NCBI GenBank assembly: GCA_963070105.1
Contig: OY718805.1
Location: 6,692,001 to 6,756,000, forward strand
Direction: 5' to 3'
Length of the DNA stretch: 64,000 nucleotides
Source: Litomosoides sigmodontis
Taxonomy: Eukaryota; Nematoda; Chromadorea; Rhabditida; Onchocercidae
Positions 13,301-24,599 of this stretch are shown here, piece by piece. The translations under genes and the position numbers were made by a program. Every line of letters begins with the position of its first letter. Position 1 is the first letter of the stretch. The notes beneath the pieces are model-generated. The model ran no database searches, was not told where the DNA came from, and was given only the letters and a program-made list of their open reading frames with translations.

Positions 13301-14150
13301 TTACCTCGAAAATTTTTTTTAACAGACCTTTGTGTGGCACGGTCAAATGAATTTCTATTATTGTTCTTGGACATCATAAAAAGTTATCAAGACAACACAG
13401 TCGACCACCTGCATTCTTTTTTACTTACTGATACAAGAGAATACCATTGAGACTGTTAGCTAAAATGTTAGTTGCATAGTTAAGAGATTCAATTAAGAGC
13501 AGATAGGATTGTATCATAACACCGGGATATCTGGAACACACTGAGAAACTTTGAAACATAAACAACACCTTACAGTGCTCAAAAAGCACTATTTATATTT
13601 AAAATTGAGGAAAACACCGTAAGGAAACCATTTTATGATTATTTCACAGGTGGAACTCAGACATTAAACAACGAACTATCTAGTACTGAGCACTACCTGA
13701 CCATAAATGAAACTAATCATTTACAAATTTCCTTTAAAACCATAATCAAAAAACTGCGCAAATAAACGAAGTCAAGTGGTAACTAGTCCAAGTAGAGATT
13801 GCTAAACAGAAGTAATTTTTATAAAAAAAAACTATTAAAATACAAAATAAGTTCCATTATTTTAGTATTTTCATATTGTGGATTATCTCGACTTTCCGAC
13901 AACACTTCAATTTGAGTTACTAGGGATGTTCATCGTAATACGAACTGCGCAATTCGCAATGTGCAAGACATCAGTAACCTACGTCTACTTTTAAATATGC
14001 ATTACATCAAACATAAAATGATTATTATTTGGAAATGATTATTTCCAATAAATACAAAATCGAATCAAAGAAATGCAAAAAGGCAAGTCCTCCTTCATGT
14101 CCCATGTGAGCAACTGATGTGACAACAAAAGGATTTTTTCTACAAAAAAC
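10340..14150. other. Stretch without a resolved gene
   Basis: Several open frames occur on both strands between 10.8 and 12.5 kb, the longest at 11061-11600 (+). On the minus strand some blocks look mildly protein-like, for instance around 10870-10990, 11360-11530 and 12250-12360, and could be upstream exons of the Trp-rich gene. I could not chain them with matching phase and splice sites, so no model is given. From 12.5 to 14.1 kb the sequence is very AT-rich and nothing is recognised. Confidence 0.4.
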
Positions 14151-14220
14151 GAGCATTACAAATCCTGGTGGAACGGATCGTCATAATCAAAATGAGAACT
14201 AAATCAACATGATAAAAGTT

Positions 14221-14424
14221 TTAATCCGTAGAAGACTTCGAAAGTAGAAAAAATGAGAAAAAAAAATTGTGGCAAACGTTAACACTCACATTCTTCAAAA
14301 GGAAATTTTTGATCTTATAGAGTTTTAAGAAATGATCGAGATTATCAGGAACAGCTCCATAAATTTTTAAATTTATAAAACTAACAGCAAAGGAAGGAAT
14401 ATCACGATTCCACATTATCAGCAT
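14221..14424 (-). CDS. Small candidate gene just downstream of EMG1
   Basis: An open frame from ATG 14424 runs to TAA 14221. It contains a protein-like block (residues about 22-45, with GAVPDNLDHFLKLYK) that ends at a good donor (gtgagt at 14289). Removing a 54-base intron (14236-14289, acceptor cgaag) keeps the frame and gives a 49-residue product; reading through gives 67 residues. The start lies about 120 bases after the EMG1 stop on the same strand, the usual spacing inside nematode operons. A second possible terminal exon (14156-14198, ending in YDDPFHQDL) has a good acceptor, but its phase does not match. The product is not recognised. It could instead be an exon of a longer gene. Confidence 0.3.
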   Translation of the reverse strand: MLIMWNRDIPSFAVSFINLKIYGAVPDNLDHFLKLYKIKNFLLKNVSVNVCHNFFFSFFLLSKSSTD

Positions 14425-14546
14425 GAGAAAAGTCGACTCGCAAGTAATAATTTTAAATGATGTTAGTCAACAAATTCAAACCCCGAAATAACGAACACGA
14501 AAAAAGCATTGACAAACGCTATTTAATAACTGGCAACAATAACCTA

Positions 14547-16230
14547 TTACTGATTCTCCTCTTCAACTTTCCATACTTCTTCGAAACTGGATGTTAGTTT
14601 GGAACATGTCAAAGCAGCGCTTAACGGAAAATTGCTTAGTTTCACCTCTTCTTCGGTATAATCCACAGTAGCCTATAATCATGTCTGCGAATGTTACGCG
14701 TGTTTCAGTAGTTTATACTGGTTGGAAGCAAAAATAAACAACCTACTGATTCTGCACTGGAATACGAAATATTGTTAGCCCAAATATAAAAACGAAATAT
14801 CAAATTTGCTAACTTTTCCTTTCGCAAATCCACCAACAACAACTGCTATGGGTTTATTACCAGCACTTTCTGCAAACTGTCTGCAATTCATATATTCTGA
14901 TGCTTGATACGATGTCAGCACTTTCCGACATCCGGTGGGCAGATGGATGCTTACTGGATTTCTAATTACTTTCAGCAGTTTCACTGAACTATCAGCTGCA
15001 CGTATCGATAATTTGTGCAGTAACTGCACTGAAATAGAAAAGCGTTCAGTTGTTTCAATTGATTTTGAGTGAGTTATGTTAAGAACTACGAAATTAGAAG
15101 CAAAATGCAATCTCGGAGGACGGACTTACTCATCTACTTATACTTCATGCAAAAAACAACAGCAAAGTACGAGACATCACGTTGAAAAGTTCCTAATGAA
15201 GGATGTAAAATGAACCCATCAAACCACAGAATCGATCAAATGTCCTCGGGATACGAGTCTGGGGGTTCACCTCGATAAGTATATTATTGGTGGTATGTAC
15301 ATAAATTTGCAACAAATCGACTCGATTTAATGGACTATCAAGAAGCATGAGAAGACACTGCAAATAGAAAATTAGAAAGTGAAAAGTTACACATTCAATA
15401 AATGGCATCTGGTCACTGAATAGCCTGAATTAAGAGTTGTTAAACGTCAAACACTGTCAACTATTAAATGTTTTCTTTCTCTAATTTTAAAACCATAAGG
15501 TTTTACATCTGACATTTCAATTTGATAGGTTTCGAGGTAGGAGGGGGGGGGGGTATGTAAATATAGCTTTGCAATCATATAAATAGATGCAAGTACTAAC
15601 TCACAAAATGAATCGGGATAGGCTTTAGTGAGATTTTTACCTGCTAGTCGTATGACGTATGTATGTAAGCAAAAGATTTGGAAAATTACGAATGGACAAG
15701 TGGAACTCGTCCAACATACGATGCAGAGAAGAAAATAAAAGGTTTTTTAAAATTAAATGAAATATCTGCCTGGTGTAGGATATCTGGTCGAAAGTCAGCG
15801 GGATCTTTTTTTTGGCTCCGAATAAAGTTGGCATGTTTATCACTAGAGAGAATCACATAATCTTTTCCTACCTGAAAAAACGTGAATCCGATTAACAAAC
15901 AGCAAACAGAACATGATTTAGTTGCATTGCCTGCAGCCTTGATGATCATGAAATTAATTCATTTACCACTGTTGAAAAACAATAAGATCTATAATGATGT
16001 TATCTTTACAATATAGGATTATTAAAACTCAGTCAAAACATAGTTTATGCTTCATTTTAAGGATTCCATTGGAACGAAAGAGTAGCACATATTTGTAAGT
16101 GTTGAAAATATGTAACCTTCGCACTCTCCAAGGAGCATTTTTCGATGATAACAATAAGCCGTTTCTTATTATCCTGATCAATTTCTTCATCATTCTTTCT
16201 AACACGTTTGGCTGCCGATACTTCAGGCAT
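14547..16230 (-). CDS. EMG1: EMG1/Nep1, 18S rRNA pseudouridine N1-methyltransferase
   Basis: Five exons (16117-16230, 15770-15871, 15216-15357, 14814-15028, 14547-14672) give 232 residues, close to the human length of 244. Nep1/EMG1 is a nucleolar SPOUT-class enzyme that methylates a hypermodified pseudouridine of 18S rRNA and helps assemble the small ribosomal subunit. Diagnostic motifs are seen: [51 protein letters not shown] and [13 protein letters not shown]. The aspartate in RPDILHQ corresponds to human D86, the Bowen-Conradi residue, and is intact. The ATG directly follows an aaattcag acceptor, suggesting spliced-leader addition with no 5' UTR. Intron 2 appears to start with GC (CAG/gcagat), because HQ must join CLLMLLDS to match the family. 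The N-terminal extension is short and charged. Confidence 0.95.
15543..15554. repeat. Poly-G tract inside EMG1 intron 2
   Basis: Twelve G in a row within the intron between 15358 and 15769. Confidence 0.9.
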
Positions 16231-16239
16231 CTGAATTTA

Positions 16240-18060
16240 AAAAAGGGATCGTTTACTCTGTGGATTAATTCTGCAAGTATAAATAGGCAGTCACACAAAG
16301 CTGAAAAGGATAAAACGCCTTACACGACCACTTTCGCAATCAGATCAAGTATTCAGCCTCCAGAGTGACGGTTTTCAAAGATATGAAAGAAGTACGGAAA
16401 GATGGTTTCTAAGGATTGTAAAGGAGAATATGTGCATATCTGCGACTAAATCGGTCTTTCTTATACACTTAATTAAAGCGGACAGTAGCCTGCATTCCTG
16501 TACGTCACCTAATCACGTGTGCTTCTTCGGGTTGTCTTCTCCTATTTCGTCAAAGAATTACTCAGAGTGAATTACCTCGTGGATACGTTTCATACAGATG
16601 CAATCCTAACTTCGAAGACGTAAAGTATGTAAAGTGTATAAGCTCAATGCAAATCTAAAACGACAGACGCAAATATCAAAATGGGTGTCTGTGAAACATT
16701 TTTCGTGAGCTAAGCTACTCACATAATCACCTCATCTATCCAACCTTCGTCCATTGGTGAGGTTATATCTATGCCGCTCAGGAAGGTGGTCCATACGTAC
16801 CTGATATAGCTAAGTATCTATGCAACACACATATATTTAGACTACACAATGCGCTTCCTACCCATCGCACGAGCTCTACAACATAAAAACGATCAGCAAC
16901 CGAGCCCTACCACGTCCACGTCTTGGCAAGCGTGTGCCTATTGAAGCTGCAACACAGAATAACTTCGTAGGTTTCCGCGCGAAATTTTGAATTTCCACTT
17001 GCTAGGTTATGAAGGATGTGATGGTGTCCATTTGCTGGACGGTGGAGTGGCTTGCATGAATTGGATGTACGCAGACGAAGCATCTCGTTTGCATTTTATA
17101 CATTCGAAGTATGTCGAGAAGCTTCCAGTTAAGTGGTATATCATTTCCAAGTATCGTTACTTCATCTTGCCTCTTTGTAAAAGGCTCTGTGCTTGAGATC
17201 GGTGAAATGAGCAGTGTGCTGCACAGTGACTGATTAGGAGTGAGGTGGTGAACCGAATCGATGAAATACTACAGAAGCGACATGAAGGCTATGCGAACCT
17301 TCTGTTCACCTCGCACTTGCCTTCACTGCTAACAGTTGGGCAGAAGTAAGTGTCGGATAAAAGTTCCACAATTCATCTCCATTGCACTTCGTTACGGCTT
17401 CTATTTCCTTTAATAACACCCCCCCCCCCCCCCCCCCTCAAAAGCCTTCCTTCCCCTACACGCACGCTCTTTGCAAGAGCGCAGCATCATTTCGTACTTT
17501 TATTTCTTCTTTTGTAAAGGCGAAACTGAGTGTTGTTGCAGCAGAGAAGCGTGCAAATGATGCTAAAGGTGTTTAACCTATTGAAGCCCCTCCAGCACAT
17601 CTTACTTTGTTCACTCAGCGGAACTCTGCGTTCAGCTGTTTATTTGTGGACAGAGAGGGCGAGGAGCAGTATCCATTGCGCACATTCACTTCCATATGCG
17701 CAATATCAGCCCTTCTGTGGGGTGAGCGAATGGACTGGTCGACTCACTCGCCTTCTTCCTTCCATCATTTACGGCGAAGCGAATTCGATGAGTGACCGAC
17801 CGACCGGTCGTCGTCGTCCCATTGCGATTAATCGATGGTGGCTGGACAGTGTAGAACGCAGAAGAGACACTGTTGCTTGTTTGAAAACACTCACATCCCA
17901 TCCCTTCCTTGTTCTGTTTTGTACGCTTAGTGGATGAAAGCAAGTGTGATAGGTGACATGAAGTTTTGAGAATACTTACTGTTGTTCTAATACATTCTGA
18001 AGAGCAGATCTACTGCGTGCTGCACTGCTTGCATTTCTGGAATCTCTGAAGTCTTTTGAA
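16240..18060. other. Intergenic stretch between EMG1 and the caspase gene
   Basis: EMG1 and the caspase gene are transcribed away from each other, so this stretch should hold both promoters. It contains a 19-base poly-C run at 17419-17437. The longest frame (17530-17937, +) lacks splice support and recognisable motifs and is not called. Confidence 0.5.
17419..17437. repeat. Poly-C tract (19 C)
   Basis: Homopolymer run in the EMG1-caspase intergenic region. Confidence 0.95.
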
Positions 18061-18074
18061 AAAGAAGGAAATCG

Positions 18075-18085
18075 CTAATTTCAGA
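18075..18085 (+). promoter_or_regulatory. Probable spliced-leader acceptor of the caspase gene
   Basis: The sequence gctaatttcag ends at 18084, about 58 bases before the first ATG, with no recognised upstream exon. It matches the nematode TTTCAG acceptor consensus. It could be a cis-splice acceptor of an unseen 5' UTR intron. Confidence 0.4.
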
Positions 18086-18142
18086 TATAAAAAGGAAAGA
18101 TAGTGAAAGTGCTTGCAAAAAAAATTTGAACCGCAAAAAAAA

Positions 18143-20936
18143 ATGGATGGAACAGGTGAGCATGCCACATATTTCAGTCACCTAGTCTAGAAATGTTATC
18201 AGAATGCTTTTTTAGTGTACTGCATATTTGGTAAAATTAAAGTGACTATTTTTCGGAACTTCACAAGCCTTAAACTTCTTACCATTGTACATAATTAAAT
18301 TTAAAAAATATTGAAGTGGTGGAAGACACTGCAATGACTGCAGAACGTCGCCGACTGTTGGACAAGCACTTAGATACATGGACACGAAGTCTACAGCTAG
18401 ATGACGTGATGGTTTTCCTTTTAGCCAACAGTGTTTTCAACGAACATGTTATTGATATCATCAAGGTTACTATAATACATTACATGTAATATTTAAATCT
18501 TGAAAAAAATGCTAAATTTTCCGCAAAATATTTCTCTTTTGCAACTTTTTTCTTTTGCAATTCGTTCACTGATTGTAGAGCGAGCCTACTGCAACTATGC
18601 AGCGATATCAATTCATACGGCAGTTGAAGATGCGTGGAAATACAGCTTTTTCTCTATTTTATCAGTCACTTTTAAAAACGAATCAGAGGTACATGAAATC
18701 TCTTCTACGCGCTGACAAGATTTTGTGAGATCAATTGTTTAGGTTGCAAAATTTTTACAGAGTTTGTGGTGATAGTTTAAATTAGAAAAGTTCGTTTTCT
18801 ATTTCAGTTTATGACATTCAGAAAAATGGTTGTTTCTAAACGAAGGGATGATGTGTCACTGAATTTTAGGTATTTGGCCCACTTGATAGAAGGCGAACTA
18901 AGCAGCGAAGACAAAGACAAATTTGAGCGAGAAACTGAGTACAGGTAGAGAATTTTGTATTTCTTTACCTAACCGGAATTTAATAATTTTTCAAAGTGTG
19001 AAGGTAATATTTTATTTCTTGCGCTGAGGGAAATAAGCATTCTTCCCACCACTTTTTGTGATGTTTTACGTATTCTCAAAATATGAGGTCATTATTCATT
19101 TATTCTTTTTCTATAAAGAAGAGGTCATTTTGTTGTCTTTTTTTCTTAAGAATCAAATTTGAGACCTTCATTTTTTTCACTGGTTTAAGGCCAATTTTTC
19201 ACAATAGCCCAACCACTGGCGAAAATTACAAAAGCTTTACTTGTCGTAGTCCAACGGCTGCTGCAATTCAGAAGAACTCTTTGTACTATAGGTCATATGA
19301 ATGCGTAAAAAGTAAGTTAATTTGACTAAAGATCACTATGTTACAACAAATTTAGAACGGACATTCTTTCGGAACATTTCCTTCAAAATTTTGTTTTAAT
19401 TGCAGTGCGTGAGCCTGCTGGTATACTCCATAACCTAGTAGTGGATTTTATTGATGGTCCTGCAGACCTTTCTTTCGATGCTGATTTGGTGAGTAGTTAA
19501 TAATTAGCCATAAGAAAAATTCGACAACTTCTTTAGATTATTTTTACCATGGACTAATGAAGTAAAGTGTACTGCAGTGTCAGCTTTTGGTAAAGAACGG
19601 TATAGGTATAAAAGCAGAATTTTGTTTTAAATTTTATTACACCGTAACGGAACTTTTTTTGCACGTACGTGAAAAGTAGTGGAGTACTTGAGAGTGCATC
19701 ACCAACTGCATATAGACGAAACCAAGTGGAAGCAGTGTATTTTGCTCAAATTAATTTCTCGCTGTTGCAAGTTTTTAATACTCTTGATTTCAGATGTATC
19801 CAAATTTCTCATCTCCTCGCGGATTAGCACTGATTATCAACAACCGTTACTTCCTTGATATGCCGGAAAGAATTGGTACAGACGTTGACGAAATTAATTT
19901 GAACAATCTTTTTCGGCAGCTTAATTATAAAATTTCTGCTTGTCGAAATTTGTGTGCAAAGGTAACGTTTTCCATTGATAAGGAGATTTCGGAAAATCAA
20001 GTATTGAAGATTGTCAACTTGTCCAATTGCTGAATAAATAACTTGACACTGGGTTATATATCCTATTTTTCTGAAAAAAAATCATTTTGGTTGTTTGAAG
20101 GAGATGCTTATTGCTATTCGAGACTTCTCTGAGCGGGCGGAGCATAAGCACTTAGATTCTTGTATCGTTTGCGTGTTAACGCATGGCGAACATGGTGAAT
20201 TATATGGGACGGATGATGTCGCCGTATCGGTGTTAGAGTTTGTTTCCTGCCTAAACGCACGAAACTGTCCATCTTTAGCCCATAAACCAAAACTTTTCTT
20301 CCTGCAGGCTTGTAGAGGACGTGAGTTTCATTTCAAATTTTTCTAGAATTGTCGTTAACGCAATATACATGTATATACACAACTTGTTTGTAGAGCAGTA
20401 CGATCGTGGATTTAGCACAGGGTTTGATGGACCAGATGGATATTTTGATCATTGGTTTACATGTACCACTCCTCAACCCAAGAACAGTTTACGAGTGGAG
20501 CAGAAAACAAAGTAATATTACTATTTAGAGGGAAAATTTATAGTTTCCTGCAGGTGGTAGGTAAAATATATGATTTTCGAATTTCAGATCACCGGTAGAA
20601 GCAGATATATTAGTGTCCTATGCCACCACTCCAGGATATGTTTCGTGGCGCAATTCTATGAAAGGAAGCTGGTTCGTACAAAGCATTTGTGAAGTGTTTG
20701 CCAAGTACGCAAAGTCCACCGATATTTTGTCAATGCTGACATTGGTTAGTTGATGAGATGTTCGTCAAATTTAATTTATTTATATTTACGTTGCGTTATT
20801 GGTGTAATTGTAGGTAAATAAGCAGGTAGCTGACGCCTTCGAAAGTTCCAGCGGTTCCTTCAAGCAAATCCCTGACCATTCTTCTAGACTGCGCAAAGCT
20901 TTCTACTTCTTTCCAGGGACAACTAAACCATTTTAA
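18143..20936 (+). CDS. ced-3: CED-3-like caspase with N-terminal CARD
   Basis: Eleven exons (18143-18155, 18317-18465, 18579-18688, 18870-18944, 19190-19311, 19406-19488, 19794-19961, 20101-20320, 20394-20511, 20588-20744, 20814-20936) encode 445 residues with every intron in phase. CED-3 is the cysteine aspartyl protease that executes apoptosis after activation by CED-4. Residues about 10-90 match the CED-3 CARD (AERRRLLDKHLDTWTRSLQL, then RQLKMRGNTAFSLFYQSLL). The catalytic region starts near MYPNFSSPRGLALIINN at residue 185. The catalytic pair is His268 in THGE and Cys311 in QACRG, and the substrate-pocket motif YVSWRNS is present. The linker between CARD and protease is shorter than the Ser-rich linker of C. 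elegans CED-3 (503 residues in total). The 13-base first exon is supported by phase only; translation could instead start at ATG 18334. Confidence 0.93.
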
Positions 20937-20939
20937 GTC

Positions 20940-22190
20940 TTTTTGTATGTGCTAATCTAAAATTTTATTGTAATGTTCGTCGTTATTCTGCAGTGTTTTA
21001 TCGTGAATGATCACATTGCATTTTCGAACCTGATTTATTTTTAATACAACCGTCATGTATTTTTCATTATAGTTTCACTTGGTCATAGCAACTTTTGGGT
21101 TAAATTCTGCTAGGTTATAAGTTTTAAAAGGTAACAATATTGTGGGAATGAAGTACTGACGGTTCAAGGAAATTTGGCCTTTCCTTTATAGAATTTTGTA
21201 TCTATGAACTTTTGCCTTTCACTGTATGATTGATTTATGTTTGTATATTTATATCAGTTGTTATGGGCATGTAAGAGGTAAGTAGTGCTCATTGTTAAGT
21301 TCTCCATATCTCGTTGATAATCTCACTTCGTGATCTTTCTTTTTGTTCTCAGTTTTTCACTCATTCCAATTTTCTGTTTGGTGCTATTTTGGTGCCACAT
21401 GCTTTGTCATACTTGTAATTTTTGTCAAGATCCACCGTGGCTTAATTATTATGTTGAAGACGTAAGCATACCATCCACAAAAAGTTGTTACAAAAACTTA
21501 AATAGTGATTACGGCGTAAGCGTACCATTCATATGTGTATGCTTTAATTGATTTGGCCCATATGACAACGTTTAACAGTATCGAAACTGCTTGAGTACCC
21601 ACCATAAACCTGATCTCTCAGGCACAGGTTTATATGTAATACGATGGTGTGAGTCACCGTAAAGCGAAACAGTAACGCTACTAATGTTGCCATGTGGACG
21701 GTGTGAAAGTTCACAGCAGTCAGACTGGGTTAGCACTCTGAAATAGATTCTCAATGGCTACGTGACTAGAATGCAATGATATGATTATGGGCTGTGCGGT
21801 AGGTAACGTTCTGATGTACCGATATACTAGGACTCATAGCAGTGTAGGGTGTATATTGAAAGTAGATAAATGCAAGTGTTCCTTACATAAGACCTGTGTA
21901 AGGTGATTATGTAATCAATCCAAATATTTGATACGAGCATGTGATTACGAGTTAGACAAGTACTGATGAAATAAATCCGATCAAGTAAGGTTATGTAACT
22001 TACTTAGAGGCTATGATGCTACTGGAGGGAGTGCTATATGACGGCATAGAATTAAACAAGTTGCAAAGGAGCTGTATATTCTGGGCATGGAATCCACGCT
22101 AATCGTAATTTTCAGCATTAGAAATATAGATTTTGCAATGATCTGTAAGTAGAAGTAGGAATTAGGCAATACTGTTTTACTTCACGTTTC
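20940..22190 (+). other. Gap between caspase and mrpl-17
   Basis: No gene recognised. A short perfect inverted repeat (ATAAACCTG / CAGGTTTAT) lies near 21604-21633. An open frame at 21330-21551 has no splice or domain support. About 1.3 kb is rather long for operon spacing, so co-transcription of the two flanking genes is uncertain. Confidence 0.5.
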
Positions 22191-22236
22191 AGATCATTTG
22201 CGGTAGGTTTTTTGGAAAGTGCTTGTATCGAATGGG

Positions 22237-23605
22237 ATGTCAGCATCACGAACGGTGACGTCGCTGCCGCGGATCCCAAAAGCAGTGAAAATTGGGCACA
22301 TCCCTCAACGTTTAAAATCACCGAGATTGGACTTCCAACGTGCTCGTCTTGAGGTGGGCTCGTTCTTTGCCTTTCACTTTACCTAATTAACCTTCGCAAA
22401 GTTTAAATCCATATCACCGGCTAAAGTGAGTCTTTAACGTAAAGCACTTTGACTTGCAAGTAAATTTGTAGGAAAATTTATTGCACAAAAACAGCTTTGC
22501 CATATTTTTTTTATACTAAAAATTAAGTTGGCTAAGTACCCACTTGTTATAGATTCTCCGACGAATGTGCAGCACTCTATTTCGTGAAGAGCGGGCAGAA
22601 TTTCGATGTCATCGTGCAATGGAGCTCCGTCCTTACGCGGAAAGGGTCATTGCTTATTGAAATTTATTTTTCTGTGGAGTTTCAGAACTCAGATTTATTT
22701 CCATTACAATTATGTGATTAAATTAACTTAAATATTTTATAGCTTCTCCAATTTGGAATATTTCGTGGGCCTGAAGATCCCTACACCAAAGAAATGGTGG
22801 ATTGGTGGATAATGGATGGGGATATACGCGAGAAATTTTTCGAAGTTTACGTCCCTCGATTTCGAGGAAAAGAAGGTTTTGTGTTTTTATGTGACATATT
22901 CCGATCGAATTTTGTAATATATATTCCAAACATAGCTCCAAATATAGCTGTGGGGAGGTAGAAGAATTTCGAGAATTTATGAACTAGTGATTAAGTATTA
23001 TGAACTGGTGGTTAAGTAAGGTTAATCTTCACTTCGAATTATTTCCGGCGATGGAATGCTTTCACTTCAGACGAGTCTGATGAAATCGATAACAGTTTGT
23101 AGCAGAAGTGTATCAGTTTTTGTGATTGTTACTATGTTTTTAAAAAATTTTAATGTAGGAGAGATCAGGAAAAGGCAGTGAACACCTATTTTAATGCAAA
23201 AATAATAAGGACATTTCTTAGGTCCGTTTACATCGTTATATTTTATCCAGGACGATCCTAGCGAAGGGCATTATCGCAGAGGAGTCATTGAATTAAACGG
23301 TATTTGCTTCATAATATTTTATAATTTGTAGTGAGATGCTTGAACTGAGGTTTATATGTTCTTCATTTATTATGCACGTGGTTAATAAGAGAAAGGGAAA
23401 TTGGTCGGAGTTATCTTTTAGATGTCATATCTTTATGATTGCCGTGTGTATGGAACTTCTTTTTTCAGGTAACCCTTACCCACCTGTAATCATTCAAAAA
23501 ATGGATTATTCCCATAATTTACTCAACGTGCTTCTGAAAAATGCAGTTTATCAACAGATGTCGAGCTTGCAGAAGCAAAATACAGATATCCTCTCTAAGA
23601 AATAG
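22237..23605 (+). CDS. mrpl-17: Mitochondrial large-subunit ribosomal protein bL17m
   Basis: Five exons (22237-22353, 22553-22645, 22743-22875, 23222-23299, 23469-23605) encode 185 residues, all in phase. The protein is a structural component of the mitochondrial 39S (large) ribosomal subunit. Family features are the motif REERAEFRCHRAMELRPYAERL, which matches the [21 protein letters not shown] region of human MRPL17, followed by FRGPEDPYTKEMVDWWI and a basic PRF motif. The Ser/Thr/Arg-containing start (MSASRTVTSLPRIPK) fits a mitochondrial targeting sequence. ATG 22237 is the first in frame after a stop and lies 44 bases past a strong cgtttcag acceptor at 22192, probably a spliced-leader site. 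The C-terminal 45 residues are less conserved. Confidence 0.9.
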
Positions 23606-23619
23606 TATTGGTTCCGTAG

Positions 23620-24590
23620 TAGAGAGCATTTCGACAGTAGCTGTATAGTGGTATGAAAAGACATTGGCTATAAATTTCAGATTCTTCAGTTGTTCTCGTT
23701 GTTTCTATGCTCAATTTGGAATAAAGGAGTTTCTCCATTGAAAGTCATCATAAAACAGCGCTTTGAATCATGGATTGTTGACAGTGTGCTTATAAATGGC
23801 AATGCAAATTGTTTATATTTACAGATCTTGAATTGGCTTAATTTTTCCAATAACAAACTGGCAAAGGCGCAAAAGTAAGCGCAATAGCCAATACTTTGCA
23901 CTTACCAATATTAGAAATTATTGGAATCACATGATCTGATCGATAACTTCGATCTCTCATAAAAGTGCACAACAGCAGCACAGAAAAAAGGATCCACTAT
24001 GTTTTCAAAAAAACATGATATAATTAAAAGAACAATAATTATTAAGGTATTCACTAATATTAGAGCAAAAATCTAGTAGAAAAGTCATAAAAAGCTATGT
24101 TATATTTTGTGACGAGCGTAGCATCACCTACAGCATTCCCCGCACTTCATGATGTGTTCATGAAAATCCCCCATCGTTTCAAATTCACCAGATTGTATCC
24201 CACACGCTGTGCAGCATACACTGAACATTTCTTTAGCATGATATTTGCAAATTTGGTGATCCATCTTGTGTTCTGCCAAAGTCTGTAAATTATTCATCTC
24301 ATTACTGATATATCACTTGGTCAAATTATGGCGAAGATTTTCAGAAGGAAAAAAACTATTGGAAATTAAAAGTCAAATAAGGCCAATTTCCTGTGGTTCC
24401 TGAATTAAAATTTCAAAAATTATACCGAGCAGCAAGTTCATTACAGATTTCTTTTCTATGTTATGATTAACAGTGATTTTATTACGTATTATTATTAACA
24501 AAATAATTCGTTATACAAGCTGATGATAAGAAAACGAGTGAGAGAGTTGGAGATCATGACTCTTCGGTTCCATTAAATTCCATTCTTAAT
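23620..24590. other. Convergent 3' region of mrpl-17 and the zinc-finger gene
   Basis: No gene recognised in this AT-rich stretch. The frames at 23686-23901 (-) and 24097-24288 (+) have no supporting splice structure. Confidence 0.5.
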
Positions 24591-24599
24591 CTCGAAGAC

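Noticed and set aside
17530..17937. 135-codon plus-strand frame
   Set aside because: No family, no conserved motif, open frames on both strands, and position in a divergent intergenic region; probably chance.
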